Positions 16,160 through 23,493 of a stretch of 29,482 bases of DNA are shown in pieces; the first letter of the stretch is position 1, and the number at the start of each line of letters is the position of its first letter. The position numbers and the translations under genes are program-made. The DNA comes from JAPKZH01 sp964537875 (GTDB lineage: Bacteria > Acidobacteriota > Aminicenantia > Aminicenantales > UBA4085), in contig CAZIDN010000045.1 of assembly GCA_964537875.1 (NCBI GenBank), positions 1-29,482 on the forward strand. The letters run 5' to 3'. The notes under the pieces are model-generated. The model ran no database searches and was not told the origin of the DNA. It saw only the letters and a list, made by a program, of their open reading frames with translations.

Positions 16160-17074
16160 TTACCTAAGCGCTTCCAAGAAGCGTTCGATCGTCAGCGGGG
16201 CGCTGCCTTCGAAGTGATTGTTGACGTTGACGTAAGTCACGATCTTCTTCCGGATATTTTCCTGGGTGATCCTGACCGCGGCTTGGATCCCCTCCGGCTT
16301 GGGCGCGACAATCCGGTTCCAGACCTCTCCTGTTTCAGCCTCGATCTCGAGCCTATCGCCGCCGTGGAGGCGGATGATGGAGAACGGGGCGGTCGTGGGC
16401 TTGAACTTTTCGAAGATTCGTCCGATGGGAGGCATATAATAGCCCTCGAGATAGACAAAACCAAGCCCGCGCTTCTCCAAGAACTCGAAAAAGGCCGGCG
16501 AGAGATAGTTTGGGTTTCGCGTTTCGACGGCAAACGGAATATTCTTCGGGGCTTTCTCGATAAAGGCGCCGAATGATTCAAAAAACGCCTCTTTGGAGGG
16601 CATCTTCTGCTTGTTCAGATATTCAAACTGAAACATGATGGGCCCCAGCTTATTACCCAGCGGCGCCAGCCGTTCCAGAAACTGCTCTAAAAGGTCATTA
16701 TTGAGAAAAAGCTTGTTCGGCTTCCCGGCAAAATCCCCGGCGCCGCCCGTCTGCTTGGAATAAAAGTGGGTGAGCGTCAAAGAATTCGGGGCTTTGACCG
16801 TGAAAATAAAATCATCGGGCACGCTGTCCGCATATTTCTTGACGACTCTCGGCTCGGGCAGCCGGACCGCCGTCGGGAACAGGCTCCAGAACCACTGGTC
16901 GACCTCGACGGAATCGAGATGCTTGGCGTAGTCGGCGAGATAATCGTCGGGCCGGTAGCTTTTCCCTTTTTCGTAGATCAACCCTTTCCACGACTCATAT
17001 TTCCAGGAACAGGTCCCGAGGCGCAGGTAGGGCCGATACCGGGCAGGAATTTTTGCCTGGAACCGCTCTGTCAT
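16160..17074 (-). CDS. DUF72 (YecE-like) family protein
   Basis: 304 residues. DUF72 proteins adopt a TIM-barrel fold; their biochemical role is not established. Seen: LRLGTCSWKYESWKG (about 17-31), the DSVEVDQWFWSLFP block, FIFTVKAPNSLTLTHFY, MFQFEYLNKQKMPS, AVETRNPNYL, and the diagnostic YVNVNNHFEGSAPLTIERF close to the C-terminus, all expected for the family; the length is typical or a little long. The ATG at 17074 has only a weak upstream AGG; a promoter lies at 17117-17146. It is flanked by two copies of a 21-base repeat and has no operon partner. The fold assignment is strong; no function is claimed. Confidence 0.9.
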   Translation of the reverse strand: MTERFQAKIPARYRPYLRLGTCSWKYESWKGLIYEKGKSYRPDDYLADYAKHLDSVEVDQWFWSLFPTAVRLPEPRVVKKYADSVPDDFIFTVKAPNSLTLTHFYSKQTGGAGDFAGKPNKLFLNNDLLEQFLERLAPLGNKLGPIMFQFEYLNKQKMPSKEAFFESFGAFIEKAPKNIPFAVETRNPNYLSPAFFEFLEKRGLGFVYLEGYYMPPIGRIFEKFKPTTAPFSIIRLHGGDRLEIEAETGEVWNRIVAPKPEGIQAAVRITQENIRKKIVTYVNVNNHFEGSAPLTIERFLEALR

Positions 17075-17116
17075 GGATGACGAACCTGCTCCATGGAGAT
17101 CATCGCTTCTCTAAGG

Positions 17117-17146
17117 CTTATACCATACCTAAACAGGAAGGCACAA
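17117..17146 (-). promoter_or_regulatory. Promoter of the DUF72 gene
   Basis: Minus strand TTGTGC, 18-base spacer, TATAAG with an extended TGG upstream. Expected start near 17110, leader about 36 bases. Confidence 0.45.
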
Positions 17147-17173
17147 TATTCCGTCCCTAAATCTAATTTAAAT

Positions 17174-17213
17174 GTTCTCTTCCATATGGTGTGGGGACGA
17201 TAGGGAAGAGAAC
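17174..17213 (+). repeat. Direct repeat right copy, also part of a 10-bp inverted repeat
   Basis: 17174-17194 repeats 16128-16148 in the same orientation. In addition GTTCTCTTCC (17174-17183) is matched by its exact reverse complement GGAAGAGAAC at 17204-17213. Confidence 0.45.
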
Positions 17214-17247
17214 TAATACAAACGTAATAAATAAAGTGACAATGTAT

Positions 17248-17373
17248 GGGCGGCGCTTAGGCCGTCCTAAAGCCCCCGTAGCGGAGGGGGGCCCCGTCGG
17301 CTTTTCCGACGGGGGGAACCGACGGGACTGGTTCCCCGGGGCCCGGGGGCTGCGGACGGCCTAAGCGCCGCCC
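17248..17373 (+). repeat. Nested palindrome with perfect 20-bp arms (copy D, shares core with copy A)
   Basis: The 20-base arm GGGCGGCGCTTAGGCCGTCC at 17248-17267 has an exact reverse complement at 17354-17373. Inside are a second pair (AGCCCCCG from 17271 against CGGGGGCT ending 17351) and an inner hairpin CCCCGTCGG / CCGACGGGG at 17292-17314. The interior, read on the minus strand, aligns with 924-986 in copy A, so the same GC-rich core exists with two different outer arms. It sits between the divergent DUF72 and 906-residue protein genes. Confidence 0.75.
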
Positions 17374-17452
17374 GAACGGGGATGTCATTTTAATTATTGC
17401 GTTGATATTAATTCAAATAAGGGCCGGGGTGTTGTGTCTCCCTCCTTTTTCT

Positions 17453-17458
17453 TATAAT
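17453..17458 (+). promoter_or_regulatory. Possible -10 of the 906-residue protein gene
   Basis: Perfect TATAAT about 41 bases before the ATG. Only poor -35 candidates exist (TTGTGT at 17432-17437 with a 15-base spacer), so an activator may be needed or the call may be wrong. Confidence 0.35.
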
Positions 17459-17498
17459 AATATCTTGACATGCCAACATTGACAAAAGGAGAGGGACG

Positions 17499-20219
17499 AT
17501 GAAACTGAACATAAAAATGCGTGGCCGAGTCTGCTGCTTGGGGATCCTTCTTGTAATTTTTTCCCGCGGTCGTCTCGTCGGCCAGACGACCGAACGGCCG
17601 GAAGATTTCAAAGCCGTGACAAGCTTCCTCTCGGGAATCCGCCCCATCCTGACCTTCGGCCAGTTCAACGGCTATACGAATTACTGGCACAGCATCTACT
17701 GGACATGGAATCAATACGGGAACCTCTATCAGATCAGCGCTCCGGACGTCACAAAGTCATTCCTCCAAAGCAAGGTGGACATCGCCGAGGAGCTGGGCGT
17801 TCCCGGCCTTTGCCTGGACGAAGGTTTTTTGGACGGCCTTCTTTCCGCCCCCTTCCAGGAACTCGACGCTCCGACCCTTGCCGGCATCGAGAAAGCGCTC
17901 TCCGAGTCCAAGCGGAACCTCCTCATCCATACCGCATTATCCTCCGGGGCCGGAATGTGGATAGGGAAAGCCGTTCGCAGGGCCCCTCCGGCCTGGAAGA
18001 TGTTGAAGAGCCATCAGGCCAAGGCCAAGGATTTTCATGCGGTCCGGGCCTCTGTCCTGGAAAACGGGACAAGGCGCCTTTTCGTCGTTCTTACAGACGA
18101 TCCCGATAGCGCCGCCCGCGTGAAAAAACTCATCCATGATGTCGTCGACGTCCTCAGCCACTACGATATGCACCGCGGCTGGTTCGCCACCGGCACTCTC
18201 CTCCACAGCGTCACCTGCTTCCCCGGCCATCCGCTGGAAGTCATCGCCAAAGGGATGAGCCAGGGCAACGATTGGTTCACCTTCAACGGCTACATGGATT
18301 TTCTGCTCCAGAAGCAGCTTCCCGAGTGGCTCTCGAAAGTCGGCCTCGACATCGTCGCCGACGTAGGGACGGGAAAGGCCACCCACAGTCTGGGCACGCT
18401 CGGCTTCGGCTGCTCGAATTGGGACGGGCTGAAAATCCAGGATACTCCGTCCGAAGAAGAGTGGATCAAATTCGTCAAAGAGCGCGGCGGTCATATTTTC
18501 CGCCCGGTGTTTGCCCCCGAATGCGACGCCTACAAGTATGATGGCTATATCGCCGTGGAAGGCAATAAAAAGCAGATCGACAACGAAGATGTCCCTTTCA
18601 TCCTGCCGACGGGTTTCATCCGAGAAGATGCCCCGCCGTGCATGGTCCTGTTCACGGACAAGGGGACTCCGTTCAACCGGAAAGCTATGTATAAAGCCAT
18701 CCTCGAGCGCCGTGAGGTGGGTGTCCTCCCTCAAGGAAAAATGCTCGGGCCGGGGCGGTTCCGGAACGCGCTCCAAATGCTCCTCCTCGACAGGCACTAT
18801 CTTGAAAATACCTTCGGCGACCAGATCCAGATCCAGACCGAAATCAACGGCTATATTCTCAGCCTCAGCGTGACCAACCTCCGGGGGACTCCGGTCTCCG
18901 GAACGATTGTCGTGAAAGCCGCGCCCGAGCTTGGGATCCAAGGCGACCTCCGGATTCCCGTGACGGTTTCCCGATCCAATCAGGGGAGAACTTACAGGAT
19001 CCAACCCACTCTGGCCGCGATGGGAAAGACCAACCCCATCCTCATCCAATTCGAATGGGAAGGCCGGACGAAACGGACCCTGGCCATTCTCGACCTGCCG
19101 AGGGCGATCTCCGCCCATCAACTCCTTTACGGCCAATCTCCCGAGGTGGTCTACCCCGTCTCACTCCACAACTTCTCGGACGAGTACAACATCCCCGTCA
19201 CGATCAAGGTCTTCCGGAATGGAGAACCCAATCGGCGGGCTTATGAGACAAAACGCAACTGCATGATTCCTCCCAGCGGATTCCTGGAGACGAGCTTCCA
19301 TCTTCCCCTGTCGCCCGGTTCTTATCAAGTCTGCGTCCAGGCCCTCGGCACGGAAAATTGGAGCCAGCTCGGCGTCGAGGCGGCCGCCGGCGGGCCGAGA
19401 GCGTATACCATCGACCTCAATAAGGACGGCATCAACGAATACCAGATGGAAAACGACAAGGTCCAGGTGACGCTGCTGGCCATCGGCGCCCGCGTCATCG
19501 AGTACATCGTAAAGGAGAAGAACGACAACATTCTCTTCAAGCTCTGGCCGGAGAAGGAGTGGGCGACCGACAAAAGGCCTTTCCGCGACCGGGGCTTCTA
19601 TCCCTACGGCGGGTTCGAGGATTTTCTCGGGCAGGCCAGCATGGAAACACACAAAGTCTACGAGGCCGAGCTCGTGAAAAGCAGCGGCCCCTATGTCCAG
19701 GTGAAGATGACGGCTGACTATTACGGCAACACGCTCGAAAAAATCTTCACGCTTTATGGAGACTCCCCTCTTGTCGAGGTCCGCTTTGCCTTGAATTTCC
19801 AGAATCCGGAAGCCAACATGCTCGGCCCTCAGCCTATCCTTGATCTAGGCCGTCGCCACTGGACGGAGGATGTGTTCATCGTGCCCGGCCTGAACGGCCT
19901 TGAAGAGTATCGCATGCGCCCCGAAGAATATTTCGGCAAAGTCATTCTCTTAAAGGAAGGATGGAACGCGGGTTATGATACGGCCGAAGATCTCGCCTTC
20001 GTCGGGGCCTTCCCCGTCGGCGAGCCCGAGTTCCTGCACATGTGGATGAACCATCCGTCCAACGGAGAGTCCAATCATTACTACGCCGAGTTTCAACCCT
20101 GGGTGCCGATCTACCAGAAGACCATCCGCTATTTTTCTTATTATCTGTGGGGCGCGGCCGGCCCCTGGGAAAAGGGGCTCGAAGAGCTCAAGCGAAGGAA
20201 CCTCGTTACGTCGAAATAA
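17499..20219 (+). CDS. Large exported protein of unknown function, probably carbohydrate-related
   Basis: 906 residues. A basic start and hydrophobic segment (about 10-27, LGILLVIFSRGRLVG) look like a signal peptide. Residues about 40-420 are an alpha/beta region with conserved-looking turns (WNQYGNLYQISAPDVT, GLCLDEGFLDG, HAVRASVLENGTRRLFVV, HRGWFATGTLLHSVTCFPGH, VADVGTGKATHSLGTLGFG); about 455-635 look like one or two Ig-like beta domains; about 640-906 resemble a mutarotase-type beta supersandwich (EYQMENDKVQVTLLAIGAR, YPYGGFEDFLG, EKIFTLYGDSPLVEVRF), a fold common as the C-terminal part of glycan-active enzymes. I do not recognise the N-terminal family. AGGAGAGG lies 5 bases before the ATG. 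Encoded alone, between two structured repeats. Confidence 0.7.
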   Translation: MKLNIKMRGRVCCLGILLVIFSRGRLVGQTTERPEDFKAVTSFLSGIRPILTFGQFNGYTNYWHSIYWTWNQYGNLYQISAPDVTKSFLQSKVDIAEELGVPGLCLDEGFLDGLLSAPFQELDAPTLAGIEKALSESKRNLLIHTALSSGAGMWIGKAVRRAPPAWKMLKSHQAKAKDFHAVRASVLENGTRRLFVVLTDDPDSAARVKKLIHDVVDVLSHYDMHRGWFATGTLLHSVTCFPGHPLEVIAKGMSQGNDWFTFNGYMDFLLQKQLPEWLSKVGLDIVADVGTGKATHSLGTLGFGCSNWDGLKIQDTPSEEEWIKFVKERGGHIFRPVFAPECDAYKYDGYIAVEGNKKQIDNEDVPFILPTGFIREDAPPCMVLFTDKGTPFNRKAMYKAILERREVGVLPQGKMLGPGRFRNALQMLLLDRHYLENTFGDQIQIQTEINGYILSLSVTNLRGTPVSGTIVVKAAPELGIQGDLRIPVTVSRSNQGRTYRIQPTLAAMGKTNPILIQFEWEGRTKRTLAILDLPRAISAHQLLYGQSPEVVYPVSLHNFSDEYNIPVTIKVFRNGEPNRRAYETKRNCMIPPSGFLETSFHLPLSPGSYQVCVQALGTENWSQLGVEAAAGGPRAYTIDLNKDGINEYQMENDKVQVTLLAIGARVIEYIVKEKNDNILFKLWPEKEWATDKRPFRDRGFYPYGGFEDFLGQASMETHKVYEAELVKSSGPYVQVKMTADYYGNTLEKIFTLYGDSPLVEVRFALNFQNPEANMLGPQPILDLGRRHWTEDVFIVPGLNGLEEYRMRPEEYFGKVILLKEGWNAGYDTAEDLAFVGAFPVGEPEFLHMWMNHPSNGESNHYYAEFQPWVPIYQKTIRYFSYYLWGAAGPWEKGLEELKRRNLVTSK

Positions 20220-20289
20220 TCCCCTTTGCTCCCCATCAGGGCAAAACGGAAGTAGCGGGGGCCGGGGCCAACCTCCGGGAGCCGTAGTT

Positions 20290-20370
20290 AAACCTCAACA
20301 TCCAACAAATTTTTAAAAGTGGATGGCTCCAAAAATATCCTTCCCTGAAGGGCGATAAATGTTGAGGTTT
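20290..20370 (+). repeat. 12-bp inverted repeat between convergent genes
   Basis: AAACCTCAACAT at 20290-20301 and its exact reverse complement at 20359-20370 enclose 57 bases, followed by GACCCCG and a T7 run (20378-20384 region). It lies between the ends of the 906-residue protein gene and the AMIN/beta-barrel gene and could act as a terminator or be a small mobile palindromic unit. Confidence 0.45.
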
Positions 20371-20387
20371 GACCCCGTTTTTTTGGG

Positions 20388-21482
20388 TTAGAATTCGACG
20401 CCAAGGCCGAGGCCGAAATGGAATCCGCCGGCGTCGAATTTCCCCGCCGCGGTCTCCATCGGACAGTATTTGTATTGGCTGGAAAAGTCGATGGCAATAA
20501 AGCGGGCGATTTTCACAAAAAATCCGGCCTGGCTCACCAACCCGGGCCGTTTTTCCCTGATCATAGCAGCGGCGGTCTTCTCTTTATACAGAAAATACCC
20601 GCCACCGATGCCGAGATAGGGGTTGAAGACGCCCTTGTGGAGCCTGAGCTTGATCCCCGCTTCAAGCGGAACTAGGCTCGCTTTTCGTTCATTGCCCGAA
20701 GCGGCGTCTGTGACCGTTTTGCCGAAATAATGGCCGCCGATCCAGAGCTCGATAAAACGGGCGACGCCGACATTGATCTCGCCGCCGTAATTCATGCCGT
20801 GCCGGTAAACGTTCTTGAGGACTCCCTGCCTCGGAGAAAAATAATCCGCGGAGGCGATGATTCTCAGAAAATTTCTTTTCCGGCTTGGCCCGGTTTCGCT
20901 CGTTTGGCTCAAGACCCGGGCGACCCCCTGGGCACTTCTCCGGACCGCAGGATTTTCCCCGTCGGCGGCTTTCTGTCTCTCTTTTTCCTCCGCCTTGGCT
21001 CGTGCCTCGGTTCGAGCTTTGAGATCAGTTTTGGCACCAGTCCTTGGCTCGATGGCTTGATCCGTTCCCGGCCGAGGCCGGATCGACAGGATCAGCCCGT
21101 CTTTTATGGGAGCGATGCGATAAGAAGGCATATCGTCTGTCAGATCAAGAACGACCCGGGCAATGCCTTTTAAGTACATGCCGGCCCGGATCTTCAGGAG
21201 CCCGTATTGATTGACTTCGATCGAGCGAGGAGCGGCGATGTCCTCGACACCGTTGAGATTGATCACGAGGCGATTCGGGGAGCCGAGTTCGATGGCTTGA
21301 TACGACGAATAGAACGTGCAGAGCAATTTTATATCAAGGCCGTCGTCCGCCTTGGATAGAATGATATGCGTCAAGAGCGCCGGCACGTCCGGCTCGGTGA
21401 TGACCTGGCCCATGGCCGGCGAGAGACCGAGGGCTAAAACGCAGATCATTCCGATTGAGACAATCGATCTTTTTCCGGTCAT
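20388..21482 (-). CDS. AMIN domain fused to an outer-membrane-like beta-barrel
   Basis: 364 residues. Signal peptide at 1-25 (IVSIGMICVLALGLSPAMG). Residues about 30-140 match the AMIN domain (ALLTHIILSKADDGLDIKLL, NRLVINLNGVED, RAGMYLKGIARVVLDL, YRIAPIKDGLILSI), a periplasmic module that targets amidases and secretins to peptidoglycan or septal sites. A charged Ala/Lys/Glu-rich linker (about 140-200) leads to about 155 residues of alternating amphipathic strands (MNYGGEINVGVARFIELWIG, FNPYLGIGGGYFLY) ending in GLGLGVEF; a terminal Phe is the usual signal for beta-barrel assembly. Inference: an outer-membrane barrel with a peptidoglycan-binding arm. The pairing is unusual. Promoter at 21525-21530. 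Confidence 0.75.
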   Translation of the reverse strand: MTGKRSIVSIGMICVLALGLSPAMGQVITEPDVPALLTHIILSKADDGLDIKLLCTFYSSYQAIELGSPNRLVINLNGVEDIAAPRSIEVNQYGLLKIRAGMYLKGIARVVLDLTDDMPSYRIAPIKDGLILSIRPRPGTDQAIEPRTGAKTDLKARTEARAKAEEKERQKAADGENPAVRRSAQGVARVLSQTSETGPSRKRNFLRIIASADYFSPRQGVLKNVYRHGMNYGGEINVGVARFIELWIGGHYFGKTVTDAASGNERKASLVPLEAGIKLRLHKGVFNPYLGIGGGYFLYKEKTAAAMIREKRPGLVSQAGFFVKIARFIAIDFSSQYKYCPMETAAGKFDAGGFHFGLGLGVEF

Positions 21483-21524
21483 GGCCTTATCGCTTCAAGG
21501 ACGAGTCCCTGGGAGGAATTTCTT

Positions 21525-21533
21525 AGTATACCA
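21525..21533 (-). promoter_or_regulatory. Extended -10 promoter of the AMIN/beta-barrel gene
   Basis: Minus strand TGGTATACT, i.e. a TGn-extended TATACT, with only a weak -35 (TTCTTG 17 bases upstream). Expected start near 21518, leader about 36 bases. Confidence 0.4.
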
Positions 21534-21550
21534 AAGTCCTGCGTCTGCAA

Positions 21551-21841
21551 GAATGATAATTTTAACAAAGCGTCTTATCTCGCGGACTCCCCTCCCCCGG
21601 AGAAAAAATTGCAGGCCAAGAAAAAACGAAATAAAATCTGTCAGAATTTACATTTTCAAACGGTCCGATGATCGATTCAAAAAAGCGCTGCCGGGGCCTG
21701 GGATTAGAGGTGAACAAATATTTGTGCATTTCGCCGAAACTATAAGAGGATCAGCAGATTGAGAAAAGGGAACGGCGACTTTTCAACAGGCTTTTGCACA
21801 GCACTTGTGAATAAGTCAGGCGCCCGGTATGAATTGAGAGA
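21551..21841. other. AT-rich spacer without a recognised gene
   Basis: Between the cysteine-synthase-like gene and the AMIN/barrel gene, both on the minus strand. It contains a perfect 12-base palindrome ACAAATATTTGT at 21714-21725, which could be an operator but is far from the promoter at 21525, and a single DnaA-box-like TTATTCACA (minus strand, 21806-21814). No convincing coding frame is seen. Confidence 0.4.
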
Positions 21842-22813
21842 TTATGAAGGCCACAAATCCGTGCTGAGGTATTTCAACCCCGAATCATTGATCAGGATGG
21901 CCACGGTCTTTCCCGCACATGGCCCCTGGAGCAGCTTCAGGGCCGCGGCGAGATTGGCTCCGGAAGAAAAGCCGGCAAAAATGCCTTCCTCTCCGGCCAA
22001 CCGTCTGGCCGCGGTGATGGCCTCCTTGTCCGTGACCTTGAGATAGCCGTCGATATGTTCTCGTTTAAGGAATGTCAGCGACGGCATCGAATAGCCGCCG
22101 CCCTGAATCCGGTGCTGAGGACGGATGACCTCTTCGCCCGCCAAGGCCGCCGCCCCTTCCGGCTCAACAACATAGCACTGAATGGAGGGATTGGATTCCT
22201 TGAACGCCGCGGCGCAGCCGGCGAAAGACCCTCCGGAACCCACAAAATCACAAAAAGCGTCGATGGTGTGACCCGATTGCTGGAGAAACTCCGGGCCGGT
22301 ATGCAAATAATGAGCGCGGAAATTTCCCCATAATTTAAACTGGTCCGCCCGGAAAGCACCTCGCTCCCTGACGATACGCCGCGTTTCCTTCTCGACGAGC
22401 TCCAAGTCGCCGCCCGAAACCTGGCCGGGGAGAGAATCGGGCATCTGGCCCACCAAGACAACCTCTGCGCCCAGGGCCGACATCATCCGAGCCCTCTCGG
22501 GCGAATTTCCTTTGGACATGACCGCGATAAACTCGTAGCTTTTGAGGGCACAGGCCATGGCCAATCCAGTGCCCATATTGCCGCTCGTCAATTCCACGAC
22601 CGGTTGACCGGGCTTGAGCAGACCTTCTGCCTCGGCGTCCTCGATAATCTGGAGCGCGGGACGGTCCTTCTTGGAAAACCCGGGATTGAGGTATTCCAGT
22701 TTGGCCAAGATCGCGCCCGCCTCGTTTTTGGTGATGCGGGATAGGCTGACGACAGGGGTGCCGCCGATCGCCTCAAGGATTGAGCCAAGAACCTTATCGC
22801 TCCGCTTTTTCAT
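21842..22813 (-). CDS. Cysteine synthase-like PLP-dependent enzyme, atypical motifs
   Basis: 323 residues. Fold type II PLP enzyme of the cysteine synthase / cystathionine beta-synthase family: EAIGGTPVVSLSRI (14-27), KLEYLNPGFSKKDRPAL (38-54) with the probable PLP lysine K49, TSGNMGTGLA (76-85) that binds the substrate carboxylate, GSGGSFAGCA for the PLP phosphate, and SSGANLAAAL near the end. Differences from ordinary CysK are KKDR in place of VKDR, NMG in place of NTG, and GSGGS in place of GTGGT, so it may use another O-activated serine or a different nucleophile. GAGGAAAT lies 7 bases before the ATG. It is divergent from the pseudopilin gene, with no sulfur-assimilation genes nearby. Confidence 0.8.
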   Translation of the reverse strand: MKKRSDKVLGSILEAIGGTPVVSLSRITKNEAGAILAKLEYLNPGFSKKDRPALQIIEDAEAEGLLKPGQPVVELTSGNMGTGLAMACALKSYEFIAVMSKGNSPERARMMSALGAEVVLVGQMPDSLPGQVSGGDLELVEKETRRIVRERGAFRADQFKLWGNFRAHYLHTGPEFLQQSGHTIDAFCDFVGSGGSFAGCAAAFKESNPSIQCYVVEPEGAAALAGEEVIRPQHRIQGGGYSMPSLTFLKREHIDGYLKVTDKEAITAARRLAGEEGIFAGFSSGANLAAALKLLQGPCAGKTVAILINDSGLKYLSTDLWPS

Positions 22814-22844
22814 GATGATTTCCTCAATATTGCCTCCCGTCCGC

Positions 22845-22873
22845 TTGAATTCTATCGCTTCAATCCGTAGAAA
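22845..22873 (+). promoter_or_regulatory. Possible promoter of the pseudopilin gene
   Basis: TTGAAT, 17-base spacer, TAGAAA; an AT-rich TATGATAAAAT alternative lies just downstream but with poor spacing to the -35. Confidence 0.35.
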
Positions 22874-22902
22874 TATGATAAAATATATTCAGGAGATATC
22901 CA

Positions 22903-23439
22903 ATGTTAAAAAAACAACAGGGTTTTACGCTTCTAGAATTGATGGTCGTTCTGGCCATTATCGCCCTTCTAGCGGCGCTGATCACGCCCAATGTCATCCA
23001 AAAAATCCAGGTTGGCAGACAGATCGGCACGATGCAAGATATGGATACGATCGCCAAAGCCTGCCTTGAATTTGTCGTCGAACATAATGCGGCCCCTGCC
23101 TCGGGGACGCAGAACGGGCCTCTTTCGCCCGGCAATGAGTTTATCAAAGCGCTGACGGAGAAATATCTCACGGGCTGCCCTGCCACGGATAAATGGAATA
23201 ATCCTTTGATCGTCTACTCGGGAAAGGCGGTTTCCGGCTTCCCCGGCTTCCATGAGAGCATGATCGGCAACAGCGATTTTATCATCATGTCATATGGGCG
23301 CAAAGGCGTGGACGAGCACTTCACCTTCGATCCCTCGAACCGCGAGGCCGGCATGTTCGAGTCGTCGAATACCATGGCCGATTATGACAAGAATCTGATC
23401 AATTGGAATGGGGCCTGGATCCGCGCGCCAAGATCTTAA
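22903..23439 (+). CDS. GspG-like type II secretion / type IV pilus pseudopilin
   Basis: 178 residues. A class III signal: MLKKQQG then FTLLELMVVLAIIALLAALI, with prepilin peptidase cleavage expected after Gly7 and the conserved Glu at position 5 of the mature protein (Glu12). The C-terminal domain has YLTGCPATDKWNNPLIVY, reminiscent of the DPWGNPY turn of GspG major pseudopilins, then FIIMSYGRKGVDEHF and NTMADYDKNLINWNGAWI. It would polymerise in the periplasm as part of a T2SS-like pseudopilus. AGGAGAT lies 7 bases before the ATG. No other secretion gene is close, so it is solitary here. A type IV minor pilin is the alternative. Confidence 0.85.
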   Translation: MLKKQQGFTLLELMVVLAIIALLAALITPNVIQKIQVGRQIGTMQDMDTIAKACLEFVVEHNAAPASGTQNGPLSPGNEFIKALTEKYLTGCPATDKWNNPLIVYSGKAVSGFPGFHESMIGNSDFIIMSYGRKGVDEHFTFDPSNREAGMFESSNTMADYDKNLINWNGAWIRAPRS

Positions 23440-23458
23440 GAGCCGGGTTGCCGTCGAA

Positions 23459-23474
23459 GGCCAGCCATCTGGCC
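23459..23474 (+). terminator. Small hairpin between convergent genes
   Basis: GGCCAG, CCAT loop, CTGGCC, 20 bases after the pseudopilin stop and before the stop of the minus-strand gene. No T-run follows, so termination is only suggested. Confidence 0.3.
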
Positions 23475-23493
23475 AATACCGTCCAGGATAGCC

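Noticed and set aside
17465..17470. TTGACA close to the start of the 906-residue protein gene
   Set aside because: No -10 at 16-18 bases downstream, and that position would be inside the ribosome site.
17937..19136. 399-codon minus-strand frame inside the 906-residue protein gene
   Set aside because: No ribosome site or family motif; the plus-strand frame has a signal peptide and domain-like structure.
21806..21814. DnaA-box-like TTATTCACA (minus strand)
   Set aside because: A single relaxed match with no cluster, no dnaA or dnaN nearby and no AT-rich unwinding element; chance is sufficient.
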